DNA of 21,047 nucleotides from Chlorokybus atmophyticus (lineage: Eukaryota; Streptophyta; Chlorokybophyceae; Chlorokybales; Chlorokybaceae), in assembly GCA_009103225.1 (NCBI GenBank), contig RHPI01003169.1, positions 228,006-249,052 on the forward strand, written 5' to 3'. The translations under genes were made by a program, and so were the position numbers. Shown here piece by piece: positions 8,125 to 17,508 of the stretch. Numbering within the stretch: position 1 is the first letter of the stretch; the number at the start of each line of letters is the position of its first letter. The notes under the pieces are model-generated. The model saw nothing but the letters and a program-made list of their open reading frames with translations. It searched no databases and was not told the origin of the DNA.

Positions 8125-8554
8125 ACAAATTTTGGCAGTAAGTAACATTGGGCTGACCGTGCTGTGTTATCCCTCTGAGGATGAGCAGCTCAACGGCTGC
8201 TCTCTACTGCCAAATTTGTATGAGCTGAGCAACGTCGATACACCCAATGCAAAGCATGCAACAACAATGTTGTTAACGTCTATTGCCAGATGGCTACATC
8301 AAGCAGCAACTCTGCATGTTGTCGTCATGGCCTGGTGAACGTCACCAGGCCATGACTGTGCAGAGCGGCTGCTGAGGACGCCATGGCCTGGCGGCCGTCT
8401 TTGGCCTGGTCATACTAAGCTGGAAGCGACCAGCATGACCAAGCCAGCGGCGTGGCCTGGTGCTTTTGGTATGCAGCACCAGGCCGCCCGCCAGGCCACC
8501 AGCAGCGGCGGCCCAACGGCGGTTAGCTGCGGCTTAATCGCCGCAGCTGACCGC
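8125..8554. repeat. Hairpin array with GGCCTGG / CCAGGCC words
   Basis: Inverted repeats follow one another. 8125-8140 pairs with 8205-8219 (one bulge) and encloses a 7-bp perfect hairpin (8183-8189 with 8196-8202). 8325-8338 pairs perfectly with 8342-8355 over 14 bp with a 3-nt spacer, inside further pairs 8310-8316/8359-8365 and 8302-8307/8368-8373. 8402-8413 pairs with 8435-8446 (11 of 12), 8454-8463 with 8476-8485 (10 of 10), and 8519-8533 with 8540-8554 (14 of 15). It lies directly upstream of the recombinase gene, so it may be its 5' region or part of the element's terminal structure. Confidence 0.8.
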
Positions 8555-8639
8555 AGTTAGCCAAGCACAGTTTATTCGCTGCATTTTACCGCCGGTCAGT
8601 TCACTTGACCTGTCTGGCTGTAGCCCACCGGTCAACAAA

Positions 8640-8920
8640 CCATGGTTTAAACTATTAGGAGACGCGCACCAGCCATGGTCCGTAGGTATAGACCACGGCT
8701 TCTGTCACAGGCAATGAGACTTGCAAAACACCACATTGGACCAATGATGGTCCTTCATTAAACTACACGAAACCATGTATGGTCCGATTCATACCAGTCT
8801 CTGACCGAAACCACGGCTGGTCCAGGCCGAGGACCAAGCTTGACAGACCCGCATTTTTGGACCAGCCCTGGTTCGGACCAAGGCGTTTAAACCCTGGTCC
8901 GTACGTGCGGACCAGGGCTG
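8640..8920. repeat. Palindromic array with GGTCC / GGACC words
   Basis: About ten copies of GGTCC or GGACC lie within 280 bp, often inside CATGGTCC or GGACCA words. The clearest pair is 8892-8901 with 8908-8917 (arm CCCTGGTCCG, perfect, 6-nt spacer). The segment ends about 25 bp before a fragment of a Ty3/gypsy RT. No gene is supported in 8100-8945. Confidence 0.65.
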
Positions 8921-8945
8921 TCCGTGGAAAAAATTCCGTGTGTCT

Positions 8946-9159
8946 ATTGTACTCGAAGACGAAGGACGAGCATGCGAGTCTTCTACGGCGATGTTGCAGC
9001 GTTTACGCGAGCAGAAGTTGTACGCTCAGCTACAGAAGTGCAAGTTTCTGCTACGCGAGGTGGGGTATCTGGGCCACATTGTGTCACATGAAGGGATCAA
9101 GCAGGACCCTAGCAAAGTGCAAGTGGTGCGCGAATGGTCTGCCCCGACCAACGTGAAAG
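8946..9159 (+). pseudogene. Ty3/gypsy reverse transcriptase fragment
   Basis: A scrap covering the segment just after the YLDD motif, including the motifs LREQKLYAQLQKCKFLL and GYLGHIVSHEG. It is closely similar to the chromovirus RT at 15851-16060 but lies on the opposite strand. One frameshift lies near 8985: YSKTKDEHASLL is read in one frame and MLQRLREQKLYAQ in another. The match stops abruptly after the codons for APTNVK. It keeps a 7-bp stretch (around 9115-9125) that the chromovirus copy lacks, so it is not a direct copy of that element. No LTR or neighbouring domain flanks it. Confidence 0.85.
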
Positions 9160-10234
9160 ATTGTGTTCAATGAGCAAAACAATTCAACGCAACGCATCAT
9201 TATATGATAGAATTTTGCGTTGCGCAAAAGTCGATCTATTCAACCCGTATTATACGTAAAGAGTGGCTTCGCCGTTACGTCGCGGTTTGTGGATAAAATT
9301 GACGTATGAACTACAACGTAGCGACATTAAATGTGCAATTGCTAAGTACAATGTCAAAAGCATCTTGAGCCGCCACGAGCAACGACGAACGGGAAACAAC
9401 GGATACAAAGCCGCGGGCATTTGCGGCATAACGTCGTAGTTACAATTTGGAGCGCAGTCTAAAACGCGCGTTTTTATTGGTACGAGGTTGAGTGCCCCCC
9501 ATACCCTCAAAGAATCTTGTAACAAATCATGATAACTGCCATTCTACAGGGCTCATCATATTGCAATCTATCGCTTTCTTAATCAATTCGTTTGGGCAAC
9601 GGGCTATGCATCAGCTAAATCAACCCCAAAGGCAACATGGATAGCTGATTTATACATCCATAACTATACAGTACAACGTTTATACGATATGAGAGACATG
9701 CAAATTGGCTATCCAATTCACAAAGCACACCACTACACCTGCAGCAATAGGCACAAGCACTTGTGTATGTCACACAAGGGTCGCTGGTCTTATGGCATCA
9801 TACTACAACAATTATAAAATAATGTACAAAAGTTACCGATCATAATAATTAACTTAAGAGTATGTTGTAACGCGGCTAGTTATACTCCAAGTCAAGTGCT
9901 TAGGAAATCACATGTGTGTATATGTCAGTGTGCAAACATACATATCACAAGTTGACAACAAGCATATGTGCTTGTTGCCAACAATGTGTTGGTCAAGTAG
10001 TTGTAAATTACTTGACTAGTGTTTAATCACAAAGTACCGCATGTTTGCGGTACTGGTAGTGCGACAATTCCCGCCGCACATTTGCGGTACCTGAGTTGGG
10101 AGCCGCGGCGTGACTGCCGCGCGCAACTCGCCGGGCTCGACGACGCGCTATTAGACAGTGGCGGGCTTAGCCGCTACGCCACAGCCAAGAAGGCTCTAGA
10201 ATAAATCGAGAACAATCAGTAGTTGTGCACTAGT
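9160..10234. other. AT-rich stretch with no recognisable gene
   Basis: Richer in A+T than the Kangaroo-like core. Short frames here have no recognisable motif. A 9-bp inverted repeat (9188-9196 with 9216-9224, arm CGCAACGCA) starts the region and a run of four hairpins lies at 9956-10053. It could be a non-autonomous DNA element or the flank into which the downstream LTR element inserted; no terminal repeat pair was found. Confidence 0.5.
9956..10053. repeat. Train of four adjacent perfect hairpins
   Basis: Four unrelated perfect inverted repeats sit end to end: 9956-9964 with 9969-9977 (arm CAACAAGCA), 9978-9983 with 9987-9992 (arm CCAACA), 9992-9999 with 10009-10016 (arm GTCAAGTA) and 10034-10041 with 10046-10053 (arm GTACCGCA). 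The TGCGGTAC arm is repeated once more at 10083-10090. Confidence 0.8.
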
Positions 10235-10809
10235 TGTCTCTCGAATGTGTGTCTTATGTGGCCATATATTGTGGCACAAGATACATAAGACAAACTCATG
10301 AGATATTCTAGCAATCTCGGTGGTTGATTATACCCAAGGATGAAAAACTCTTGAAGATGATTGGTGTGAATAAATAATAGGTGATGTGAGATTACATACC
10401 ACAAGTTGGATGGCCGCCTTTGATTACACTAGGCTCCGAGCGAGGCACCATTGGTGGATACACCCACCTAACCTTGAGGAGTAGATAAGCCACAAGAGTA
10501 TATAAGTGAGCTAGCATGAGAGGTAAAGGCATTGGTGCTTGGTTGGTGGCATTGCCTTGGTGTGCGCGCTCGCGTGGGTCATTCTTATGGGGTGTTCGGG
10601 TGCGAGGCCATTCAAGGGGGTGCCAAGCTTCTTCAACCTGAAGATGTGTTGCTTGTCCTCGTGTAACACTTGTGTGTGAGTGTGTTCACATGGAGGGCGT
10701 GCTTACACTTGTGTATGAGAGTGTATGCACTGTGTGAGTGCGTGCACAAGGTACAGTGCATAACCTTCTTAGGTGAGAGCTAAGTGCTCAAACATAGGGT
10801 GGCGTTACA
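10235..10809 (+). repeat. Probable 5' LTR of the outer element (left end uncertain)
   Basis: The right end is set by the primer-binding site: the sequence ends ACA at 10809, one base before the site. LTRs ending ACA usually begin TGT; one such start is near 10235, but without the second LTR the left end is a guess. An inverted repeat (arm TGTCTTATGT) lies near its start. Confidence 0.45.
10499..10506 (+). promoter_or_regulatory. TATA box of the outer LTR
   Basis: TATATAAG lies about 300 bp before the LTR end, a plausible U3 promoter position for the full-length transcript. Confidence 0.5.
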
Positions 10810-10810
10810 T

Positions 10811-10822
10811 TGGTATCGGAGC
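10811..10822 (+). other. Primer-binding site, initiator-Met tRNA type
   Basis: TGGTATCGGAGC differs at one base from TGGTATCAGAGC, the complement of the initiator methionine tRNA 3' end used by many LTR retrotransposons. It follows the LTR end by one base and precedes the gag ATG by about 90 bp. Confidence 0.85.
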
Positions 10823-10914
10823 TAAGGCTGAGATTATGGGGAACCTTTGAGTTTGTGGGCCTATCTAGAGTTGCTTGAAGGTCACTCATTGAAGTTTGTG
10901 TGTGCTAGGGCACT

Positions 10915-11658
10915 ATGGCGGAAGCTAGCCCCAACTCGGGCAATGTGGCTCAACGCATCCTCGCCGCTCAATTTATGAACTTGAGTGGAGGGACGCCGGA
11001 GGGAGCGGCGCATTACCCCATAAAAGCGGCACCGTTGACCAAGCCATCATTTGATGAGTTGAACACCTCAGGGAAGGCCACGTTCAATAACATCGCTATG
11101 GGCACGGTGGCGCAAAAGGCCGAGGGGTTCAAGACGCTTGTGTATTTGCTCGCGAGGGAGCAAGTACGCATGCATTGCTTGGAGCTTTGGGAGGGGGCTA
11201 TGAGACATATGGCGCTGCATGACTCACTCCTTGTGCGTGTGGGTAGGCTCGAGGACAACATATTGGAGCTCGAAAAAGACCTCTCCACATGGCGCGTCAA
11301 AGTTGGGGCGCAAGAGGAGGCTCTCAAGCATCTCAACAACACGAGCCGGTTGGTGAACAAGCCCAAGACCTTCTCCGGCGAGAAGGGGCAAAGCATTGAC
11401 GTATGGTTGCAACAAATGGAGGCGTACTTGTCAAGCACGCCGACCTCGGAGTGGGTCAAGGTGGGGATGGCATTCTTGGAGGCCGATCCGCTCACCATTT
11501 GGTACCATGCTCAAGGCCCACTAACCGAGGAGCTCAAGTATAGTTGGATGCACTTCAAGAAGGCGTTGTGAGACCAGTACCTTCCCATTGACCCCGTGCA
11601 AGATGCACGCGACGAGCTTGAAGAACTTAAGATGTCGGGATTGGCAGAGGAGTATGCA
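10915..11658 (+). pseudogene. Outer element gag, first half
   Basis: Structural capsid protein of the outer element. The frame opens MAEASPNSGN. A coiled-coil-like stretch (RVGRLEDNILELEKDLSTW) is followed by a retrotransposon gag core (VWLQQMEAYLSSTPTSEW, then FLEADPLTIWYHAQG). A TGA at 11569-11571 breaks the core where a Trp codon is expected (KKAL-stop-DQYLPI); the frame then stays open through LEELKMSGLAEEYA to the chromovirus insertion at 11658. It resumes in register at 19268 with RRFKLLVAKIRA, the usual end of a gag core, so insertion split a continuous frame. Confidence 0.85.
11654..11658 (+). repeat. Target-site duplication of the chromovirus, left copy
   Basis: ATGCA directly precedes the left LTR and is repeated at 19266-19270. 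Five base pairs is standard for Ty3/gypsy integrases. Confidence 0.9.
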
Positions 11659-12327
11659 TGTGACGGTGCTCGTGCCTTGTCACCTCTGAGTTAGTCCAAT
11701 CAACAACCCTCTCACCAAGACACGGTATTCACACCGGAACCTTGCCCACTCTGCCAAGCACACACGCGCCCCCCGCCACTCGCGTACGCACGCGCATGCG
11801 TTCGAAGCTACACACCGACTTGTGTAGTGCCTTGGATCGTCACACAAACGAGCACACACCAGTGGACACACGCTAGCAACCCCTTCCAAACCACCACCAA
11901 GCTTGTGCACCCGAAACTAGGGAGCTAAAGTTTGTATTGCACATTGTAGAATGTCGCTGTTATACCTCCCAATCTCGCACATGCTACTGTCTAGACGGTT
12001 CCTGTGCTACACAAAACTACATGGTAAGATGTTATTGCACAACCTTATAATATACTTAGACCTTTTTTACGCACCAAAGATCTCCTGATTAGGTGCTCAT
12101 ATGGTCCAGTTATACTACTTGGCGCCAGGCCCTTTCAGAAATCTGGTCGAGCCCTTCTCGACTGGGCCTCCGTTTTCTGGCACCTTCTGGACTAGTCCTG
12201 CCCCTCGGTCGATATCCGCGGCAGACTCATAACTCGCAGATATCTGCCACAAGTCATGAAAACGTGGTGCTCGATAAATGGGCCAAAAAAGGTCTTAAAA
12301 TCATGAAACTTGGCCTCGACTGTTACA
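11659..12327 (-). repeat. Chromovirus 3' LTR (669 bp)
   Basis: Direct repeat of 18600-19265. In element orientation it starts TGTAACA and ends CGTCACA. The TATA box intact in the other LTR is altered here at one base. Confidence 0.95.
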
Positions 12328-12340
12328 CTCCTCCCCCCCT
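12328..12340 (-). other. Polypurine tract of the chromovirus
   Basis: On - the 13 bases touching the 3' LTR are all purines (AGGGGGGGAGGAG), the expected primer for plus-strand DNA synthesis. Confidence 0.9.
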
Positions 12341-12375
12341 GGGTGAGCTTTCTCCTCGAAGCTCTCGAGGATTCT

Positions 12376-14375
12376 CCAGTCGTTGTTGCAAATACTACTG
12401 CAGGATATGTTGTGCAAACGCCAAGTGTGCCTCCGGTTCTCAAGTGGCTTCATGCATCGGGTAGCCTTTCCACTTCACCAAATATTTGTGCACGTTGCGC
12501 ACCATCTTCTCACCCTATATGTCCTCCACTTCGTATTCCATATGACTTTCTGTAGCCAACTCAGGCGGTGGACGCAATGGTGGCTCTCCTCGATATGATT
12601 TCAGCAGGGATATGTGAAAGACAGGGTGGATGTGCAAAGAGTCGGGCAGTTGCAATTTGTACGCCACGTTCAAAACCACTTTTATGACATGAAATGGCCC
12701 AAGCCAGCGCTCACTTAAGCTGCGAACTCCAGCACGCACCCATAAGTTCCTCGCTAAAAGCAATACCATGTTACTTTCTCTAAATGTGACATGTCGGCAA
12801 TGCGCGTCTGCGTACTGGTTTTGCCTATTTTGTGCCACCAATACCGCCTCTCTCGCTGCATTGCTGATGTCCACACACGTTGCAAGAAAATTGCTTACTG
12901 CTTCCACATCAACGTCACTTTGTCGCGGGGTCCACGCCGTCAGCGGTGTCAGCGGGTGTTGGCCGTAGTTCATGAGAAAGGGGATGACACCCGTGCTTGC
13001 ATTGGTGTGGTTGTTAATGGCAAATTCCACCACTTCCAGCGACTCCGCCCAGTTGTCTTGCCGTGCATTTACGTAGCAGCACAACATACTTTCAATCACA
13101 CGGTTGGCTCGCTCCGTTTGGCCATCAGTTTGGGGGTGGAAAGCCGTGTTAAATTGTAAGGTAGTACCCAATACACTGTGCATTGCAGTATGCACCATGC
13201 AGCGCCTCCCAAAATTTACTTGTAAAGCGAGGATTGCGATCGCTCACAATGCTTCGTGGTAGTTCGTGGAAACGAAAAACATGCTTTATAAATAAGCTTG
13301 CTGCCTTCGGTGCCGTGCAACACTCACAACACGATGCGAAGCATACCATTGTGCTGGTTTTGTCTATGAACGCGAGTATTGCGTCGTACCCTGCTGTTGT
13401 CTTCGGCAGTCCCGTAATCAAGTACATGGTAACTTGCTCGCGCTTGGACAATGGCACGGGAAGAGGTTGTAGCAACCCACCTGGCTTTTGGTTGCTTGCT
13501 TTCACCCTTTGATATGCGTCGCACAACGCCACATAGACGCGTACATCACGATGCATCTCCCGCCAGTAACAGCGTTGTTTCAAGCTTGCCAATGTCCTCT
13601 CCACTCCTTGGTGGCCAGCAATGGGTACGTCATGAGCTTCCTTTAGAAGTTGAACACGTATATGTGCGACATTGGGCATGTACAAGATGCCATAGTAGGC
13701 CGTCTTGCTTTGTCCAATGTCCACTTGTGTCCGTTGCTGTGCTCTCCATGTCCCGCAAGACTCTCCTACCCTTTGTGTCTTTGCAAAGCACTTGTCGGAT
13801 CTAGTCGGCCCACTCCGGTTGCACTTGAGCTTGTGCTTCAACCGGCTTAGAGCGTCGGCCACACTATTAGACCTGCCGGGCTTGTACTTGATCTTAAAGT
13901 TAAAAAGTTGAAAGAACTCCAACCACCGCGCTTGTCTCCAGCTCAAATGTGGTTGTGTCTGTAAGTACCTCGATGGGGAATGGTCCGTCTCCAGCACAAA
14001 CCTTTTGCCCTCAAGAAAGCATCGCCATTGTCGCAGCGCCATCACTTGCGCCAATAGCTCCTTCTTGTGCACAGGGTAGTTCAGCTCTGCTTCACTCAAT
14101 TTCTGACTAAAGAACGCTACAGGTTGAAGACCCATGCCTTGGTCTTGCTGTAACACAGCTCCCACAGCTGTGTCGGATGCGTCACAAGCCAAAGTGAAGG
14201 GTTCGACCATGTCGGGGTGAGACAAGACGGGTGCCTCTATCAATGCCTTCTTCAACGCAGCAAATGCATGCTCTTCCTTAATAGACCAGCTCCATGACTT
14301 CCCTTTCTTGAGTAGGGTGGTCAATGGGGCCGCAACGCGCAAAAATCCCATAACAAACTTGCGATACTACCCAGC
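12376..14375 (-). pseudogene. Chromovirus pol, second part: RNase H, integrase, chromodomain
   Basis: Starts at the end of the RT thumb (YRKFVMGFLRVAAPL) beside the CACTA-like insertion. RNase H keeps its acidic residues (LACDASD, HKKELLAQ, LETDHS, VADALSR). Integrase follows: in the HHCC finger the last Cys is Tyr (ALCDAYQ). In the core the first catalytic Asp is Tyr (VTMYLITGLP), while the second Asp (VSDRNPRF) and the Glu (TDGQTERANR) remain. A 7-bp insertion near 13180 shifts the frame between them. The GPY/F-type module (RWLGPFHVIKV, HPVFHISLLK) is readable. After a TAG at the stop of VEDI, a chromodomain continues (about 12512-12400: HKYLVKWKGYP), where TGA replaces the Trp of the usual ATWEPE motif. 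Normally the chromodomain steers integration toward marked chromatin; this copy is dead. Confidence 0.93.
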
Positions 14376-14378
14376 AAG
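14376..14378 (+). repeat. Target-site duplication of the CACTA-like element
   Basis: AAG directly precedes the left inverted end and is repeated at 15825-15827. Removing one copy and the element reconnects the RT thumb motif in frame. Confidence 0.85.
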
Positions 14379-15824
14379 CACCGGTAGAAATGGGTTTCGG
14401 CAAGTCAGGCTGGGTCCGCAACTTTGTAACGGACGGAGCCGGACATATATTGCGGATTTTATAAACTTCACGGCGGATTCGTATATATGTTATAATTGTA
14501 GCCAAGATATTGTTGCAACATGTCACAAACGGCACTCTGCCGCTGACAATCATAAGCACCGAATCCTCAACAACATTAAGCATTCGGCGGTGACGTAATT
14601 AAGGTTTAGGTCGTGAGAAAGCCATGTGTACATCGTGATTACGGTTGTAACCAAATCATTAACAATGCGACTATACTCCCCGACGCAATTGAGAATGCGG
14701 CGACAGTATAAAAATGCATTGATGCTGCATGCTAAAGCTATACACATCATCATGTACGTAGTGATCGATTCCATTAATAGTACATTAATGTACACTTAAC
14801 AAGGTGTGTGTTATGATCATAATTTTGCATTGGTACACACCCCAATGATTTCAAGACCTCATCATTGCAAAGATTAACCCCGCGGCCTATCCATGGCTTG
14901 CCCCGCGCCTGCTACTAGCAAGCTGCGGGGCAAGCAAGTACATGTAGAAGGCTGCTACTTGCATGTGTTATGACTAGTCCTAGCACATGAGTTAAAGACT
15001 TCCCCAACTCACCGCAAACAACCTTGCCAAAACAGGTGACGCAGGGAACTTAATGCAAACAGCTGCCAGTTATAAAGCGCTGCGATTGAACGGGACGGCA
15101 GGTCTAACACGTTCTTCATCCTCAAGTCATCTACATTCTCGTAATTTCCTTCATGATACGTATTAAGAATGAAAACACATGTACAAGTTATATACATAAA
15201 CGGCTACCGGCTTATAAATGTATATTGTATATACATACGTATATGTACATATATACATATATATGTATAACCACTATATCCATGCATGTAATCCATTCAA
15301 CAATTCTTGCGGCACGTAAGACAATTGAGGCAGTTTACAAAGGTCATAACAGTTACACTTGCCATGCTACGTGCCTTGTATTGTTGTAGTCTAGTTGGTC
15401 AAGGTTTAGGTCGTTGCTTGCACGCCTTGACAGGCGCATCCGCACAGGTTCGAAACCCGGCGACATGGTCGCAAATCCCGCTGCGTTGCGACTTTTTGGG
15501 TTTTTGGGTTTGCCGCGAACTGCAGCCATAACATATTGGGGTTACATCACGCATTAAGTTTGATCCCCTTAATTCATGACCTAACCAAAAGATCGTACAG
15601 GATGTGGACATAATTAATTTCAAGAAAAGACGGCTATCGATTTTAATGCACACCAACTACTTGACCTTAATGGCAGCCAAATACCAAACTAAGTTGTGGC
15701 TGCAGCAGGTAAAATTGCAAAATCCAATACGTTGCTTACATGCGGATCCCTAATTAAGTTATAGCTAGATCTCCATTGAAGTTAAGGGCAAGGCCGAACT
15801 GTTGGGGGGGCATTTCTACCGGTG
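14379..15824. mobile_element. CACTA-like non-autonomous DNA transposon (1446 bp)
   Basis: Ends are perfect 14-bp inverted repeats (CACCGGTAGAAATG at 14379-14392, complement at 15811-15824) flanked by a 3-bp duplication (AAG). A 3-bp duplication and ends beginning CAC with GGTAGAAA resemble plant CACTA/EnSpm termini such as CACTGGTAGAAA; this is from family knowledge. The interior is AT-rich and no transposase motif is visible, so it is probably a deletion derivative mobilised in trans. Subterminal CGGA/GCGGAT words near the left end may be transposase-binding repeats. It lies between the chromovirus RT and RNase H. Confidence 0.85.
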
Positions 15825-15827
15825 AAG

Positions 15828-16721
15828 GTCCAAGAACGACATTACCTCCTTCACGTTGGTCGGGGCAGACCATTCGCGCACCACTTGTTAGGGTCCGGCT
15901 TGGTCCCTTCATGTGACACAATGTGGCCCAGGTACTCCACCTCGCGTAGCAGAAACTTGCACTTATATAGCTGAGCGTACAACTTGTGCTCGCGTAAATG
16001 CTGCAACACGCGCCGTAGAAGACTCACATGCTTGTCCCTCGTTTTCGAGTAAACTAAAATGTCGTCGAGGTACACGAGGACTCCATTACCCAGCAAGTCA
16101 GCAAAAACGCTGTTCATCAACGTCTGAAATGTCGCTAGCGTGTTCGTAAGCCCAAACGACATCACTAATCACTCATAAAGTCCATCGCGCGTGTTGAATG
16201 CTGTCTTCTCCAGGTCCTCAGGTGCGATGCGGATCCAATGATAATCCAGCAAGATCAAGTGTGATAAAGTACTGCGTACCTTGTAGCTGCTCTAGCAACT
16301 CGTCAATACGCAGTAGTGGAAAGCAATTTTTCTTTGTAATGGTGTTGAGCGCTCGGTAGGCAATGCACATACGCAGGCTCCCGTTCTTCTTTCGCACGAA
16401 CGGTATTGGTGCACCATAAGGTGACTTACTTGGCCGGATGTAACCTCTCTTTGGAAGATCCGCTTTTTGCTTCTCGGCCTCCTCCAACTCCCGAGGTAAC
16501 AAGTTATATACAGGCCTGTAGGGTGGCTTGTGCACGCCCTCAATCAACCCCACACGGTGATCGACGCTCCGTGAGGGTGGTTGACCAGCTGGAAGTCCAT
16601 CGACAATGATATCTCGATAGTCCTGAAGAAGTTTGCACACCTTGGGGTCTATCGTGGCTGTCTCAGTGCAGTCACTCAGCTTCGGTGCTGACTTTGATGT
16701 GCTCTGACGCACCACGCACAA
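15828..16721 (-). pseudogene. Chromovirus reverse transcriptase
   Basis: The N-terminal part reads HRVGLIEGVHKPPYRPVY, then RGYIRPSKSPYGAPIPFVRK and LRMCIAYRALNTITKKNCFPL. A one-base frameshift near 16235 breaks the first catalytic block (ITLDLAG, then IRIAPEDLEKTAF in the next frame). A TGA near 16170 replaces the expected Trp before LVMSFGLTNTLATFQ. The active site VYLDDILVYS is intact. A 7-bp deletion near 15889 shifts the frame after GTKPDPNK, seen by comparing with the RT scrap at 8946-9159. The domain stops at the CACTA-like insertion. Enzymatically dead as it stands. Confidence 0.93.
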
Positions 16722-16801
16722 CCATGCAGCCTTCGCTTTTGTGGGGATAGCAGCCTCCTCAAGTGCACATAGAAAACTTGAGCAATGCTAATCCCACCTG
16801 A

Positions 16802-17338
16802 TTACGCGTGCCGTGCCTTTTCGGTGCTTGTATCCCCTTGCAGGTGCTCAACACACGTGCGCATACTTGCCTTAGCGACGTCCAACGCAGCTATGACAAA
16901 GCCCTTCTTGCTTTCCTCGCAAGAGTGGTCTTCTACATCGATGGAGCACGCGCGTAGACCTTGAATGGACTCTCCATCGTTTCCCTTGATGGTGAGCACA
17001 CGCTTCCTCTAATTAATAGATGGGTTATGTTGCCACAGCCACGATAGTCCCCAAATTCCATCAAACCCGTGCCGTAGGGTGATGCAGCAGAGACGCATAT
17101 TCTCCTTCAACTTCCCCATGTGAACACACAACTCCTTGGTTGGAAACGCAGCACCGGTACCTCCAGAGGGTGGTTCCCCATCAGCGAGTTTCACTTCTCT
17201 TCCTCGTAATGGTGAAAGCCAACGGTAGCGCCGTGCAACCTCCTCACTCATGAAGTTGCTGTTTGCTCCACTATCAACCATCAGGTTGCACTCCCTCCAT
17301 TGTCCTCGGTCATCATCAATGCGTGCTTGAAAGCCCAA
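16802..17338 (-). pseudogene. Chromovirus aspartic protease
   Basis: Cleaves the Gag-Pol polyprotein in a working element. The active-site motif is LMVDSGANSNF with the catalytic DSG intact. The C-terminal motif GIWGLSWLWQHNPSIN ends at TAG (17009-17011), where Trp is expected before RKRVLTIKG; reading past it gives the linker to 16802. Two in-frame sections thus belong to one domain. Confidence 0.85.
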
Positions 17339-17508
17339 CGTACTTTGTTCCCTCCTCGCTTGCGTAACTTACCACCATGAGCGTGTTCATAGCCACCTCC
17401 ATTTTCTTCCTTCGTTGCGATATCACAATCTTCATTTGTGCGTGAGGCTCCCCCTCATCCCCAGCGATAGCCTCCTTACCTACTGGGGGGAGTCGTTTCC
17501 CTGATCCT

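Noticed and set aside
8132-8338. 68-aa frame right of the recombinase gene
   Set aside because: It runs through the nested hairpins and has no recognisable protein features.
9250-9525. 91-aa minus-strand frame in the AT-rich region
   Set aside because: No motif, no neighbouring frames and low-complexity flanks; treated as non-coding.
9992-10020. Helitron 3' end: hairpin followed by CTAGT
   Set aside because: The stem runs directly into CTAG, whereas Helitron hairpins normally sit about 10 bases before CTRR, and no matching TC start or Rep/helicase sequence was found.
12768-13804. Several plus-strand frames of 66-122 aa
   Set aside because: They are complements of the chromovirus RNase H and integrase, which give clear motifs on the minus strand.
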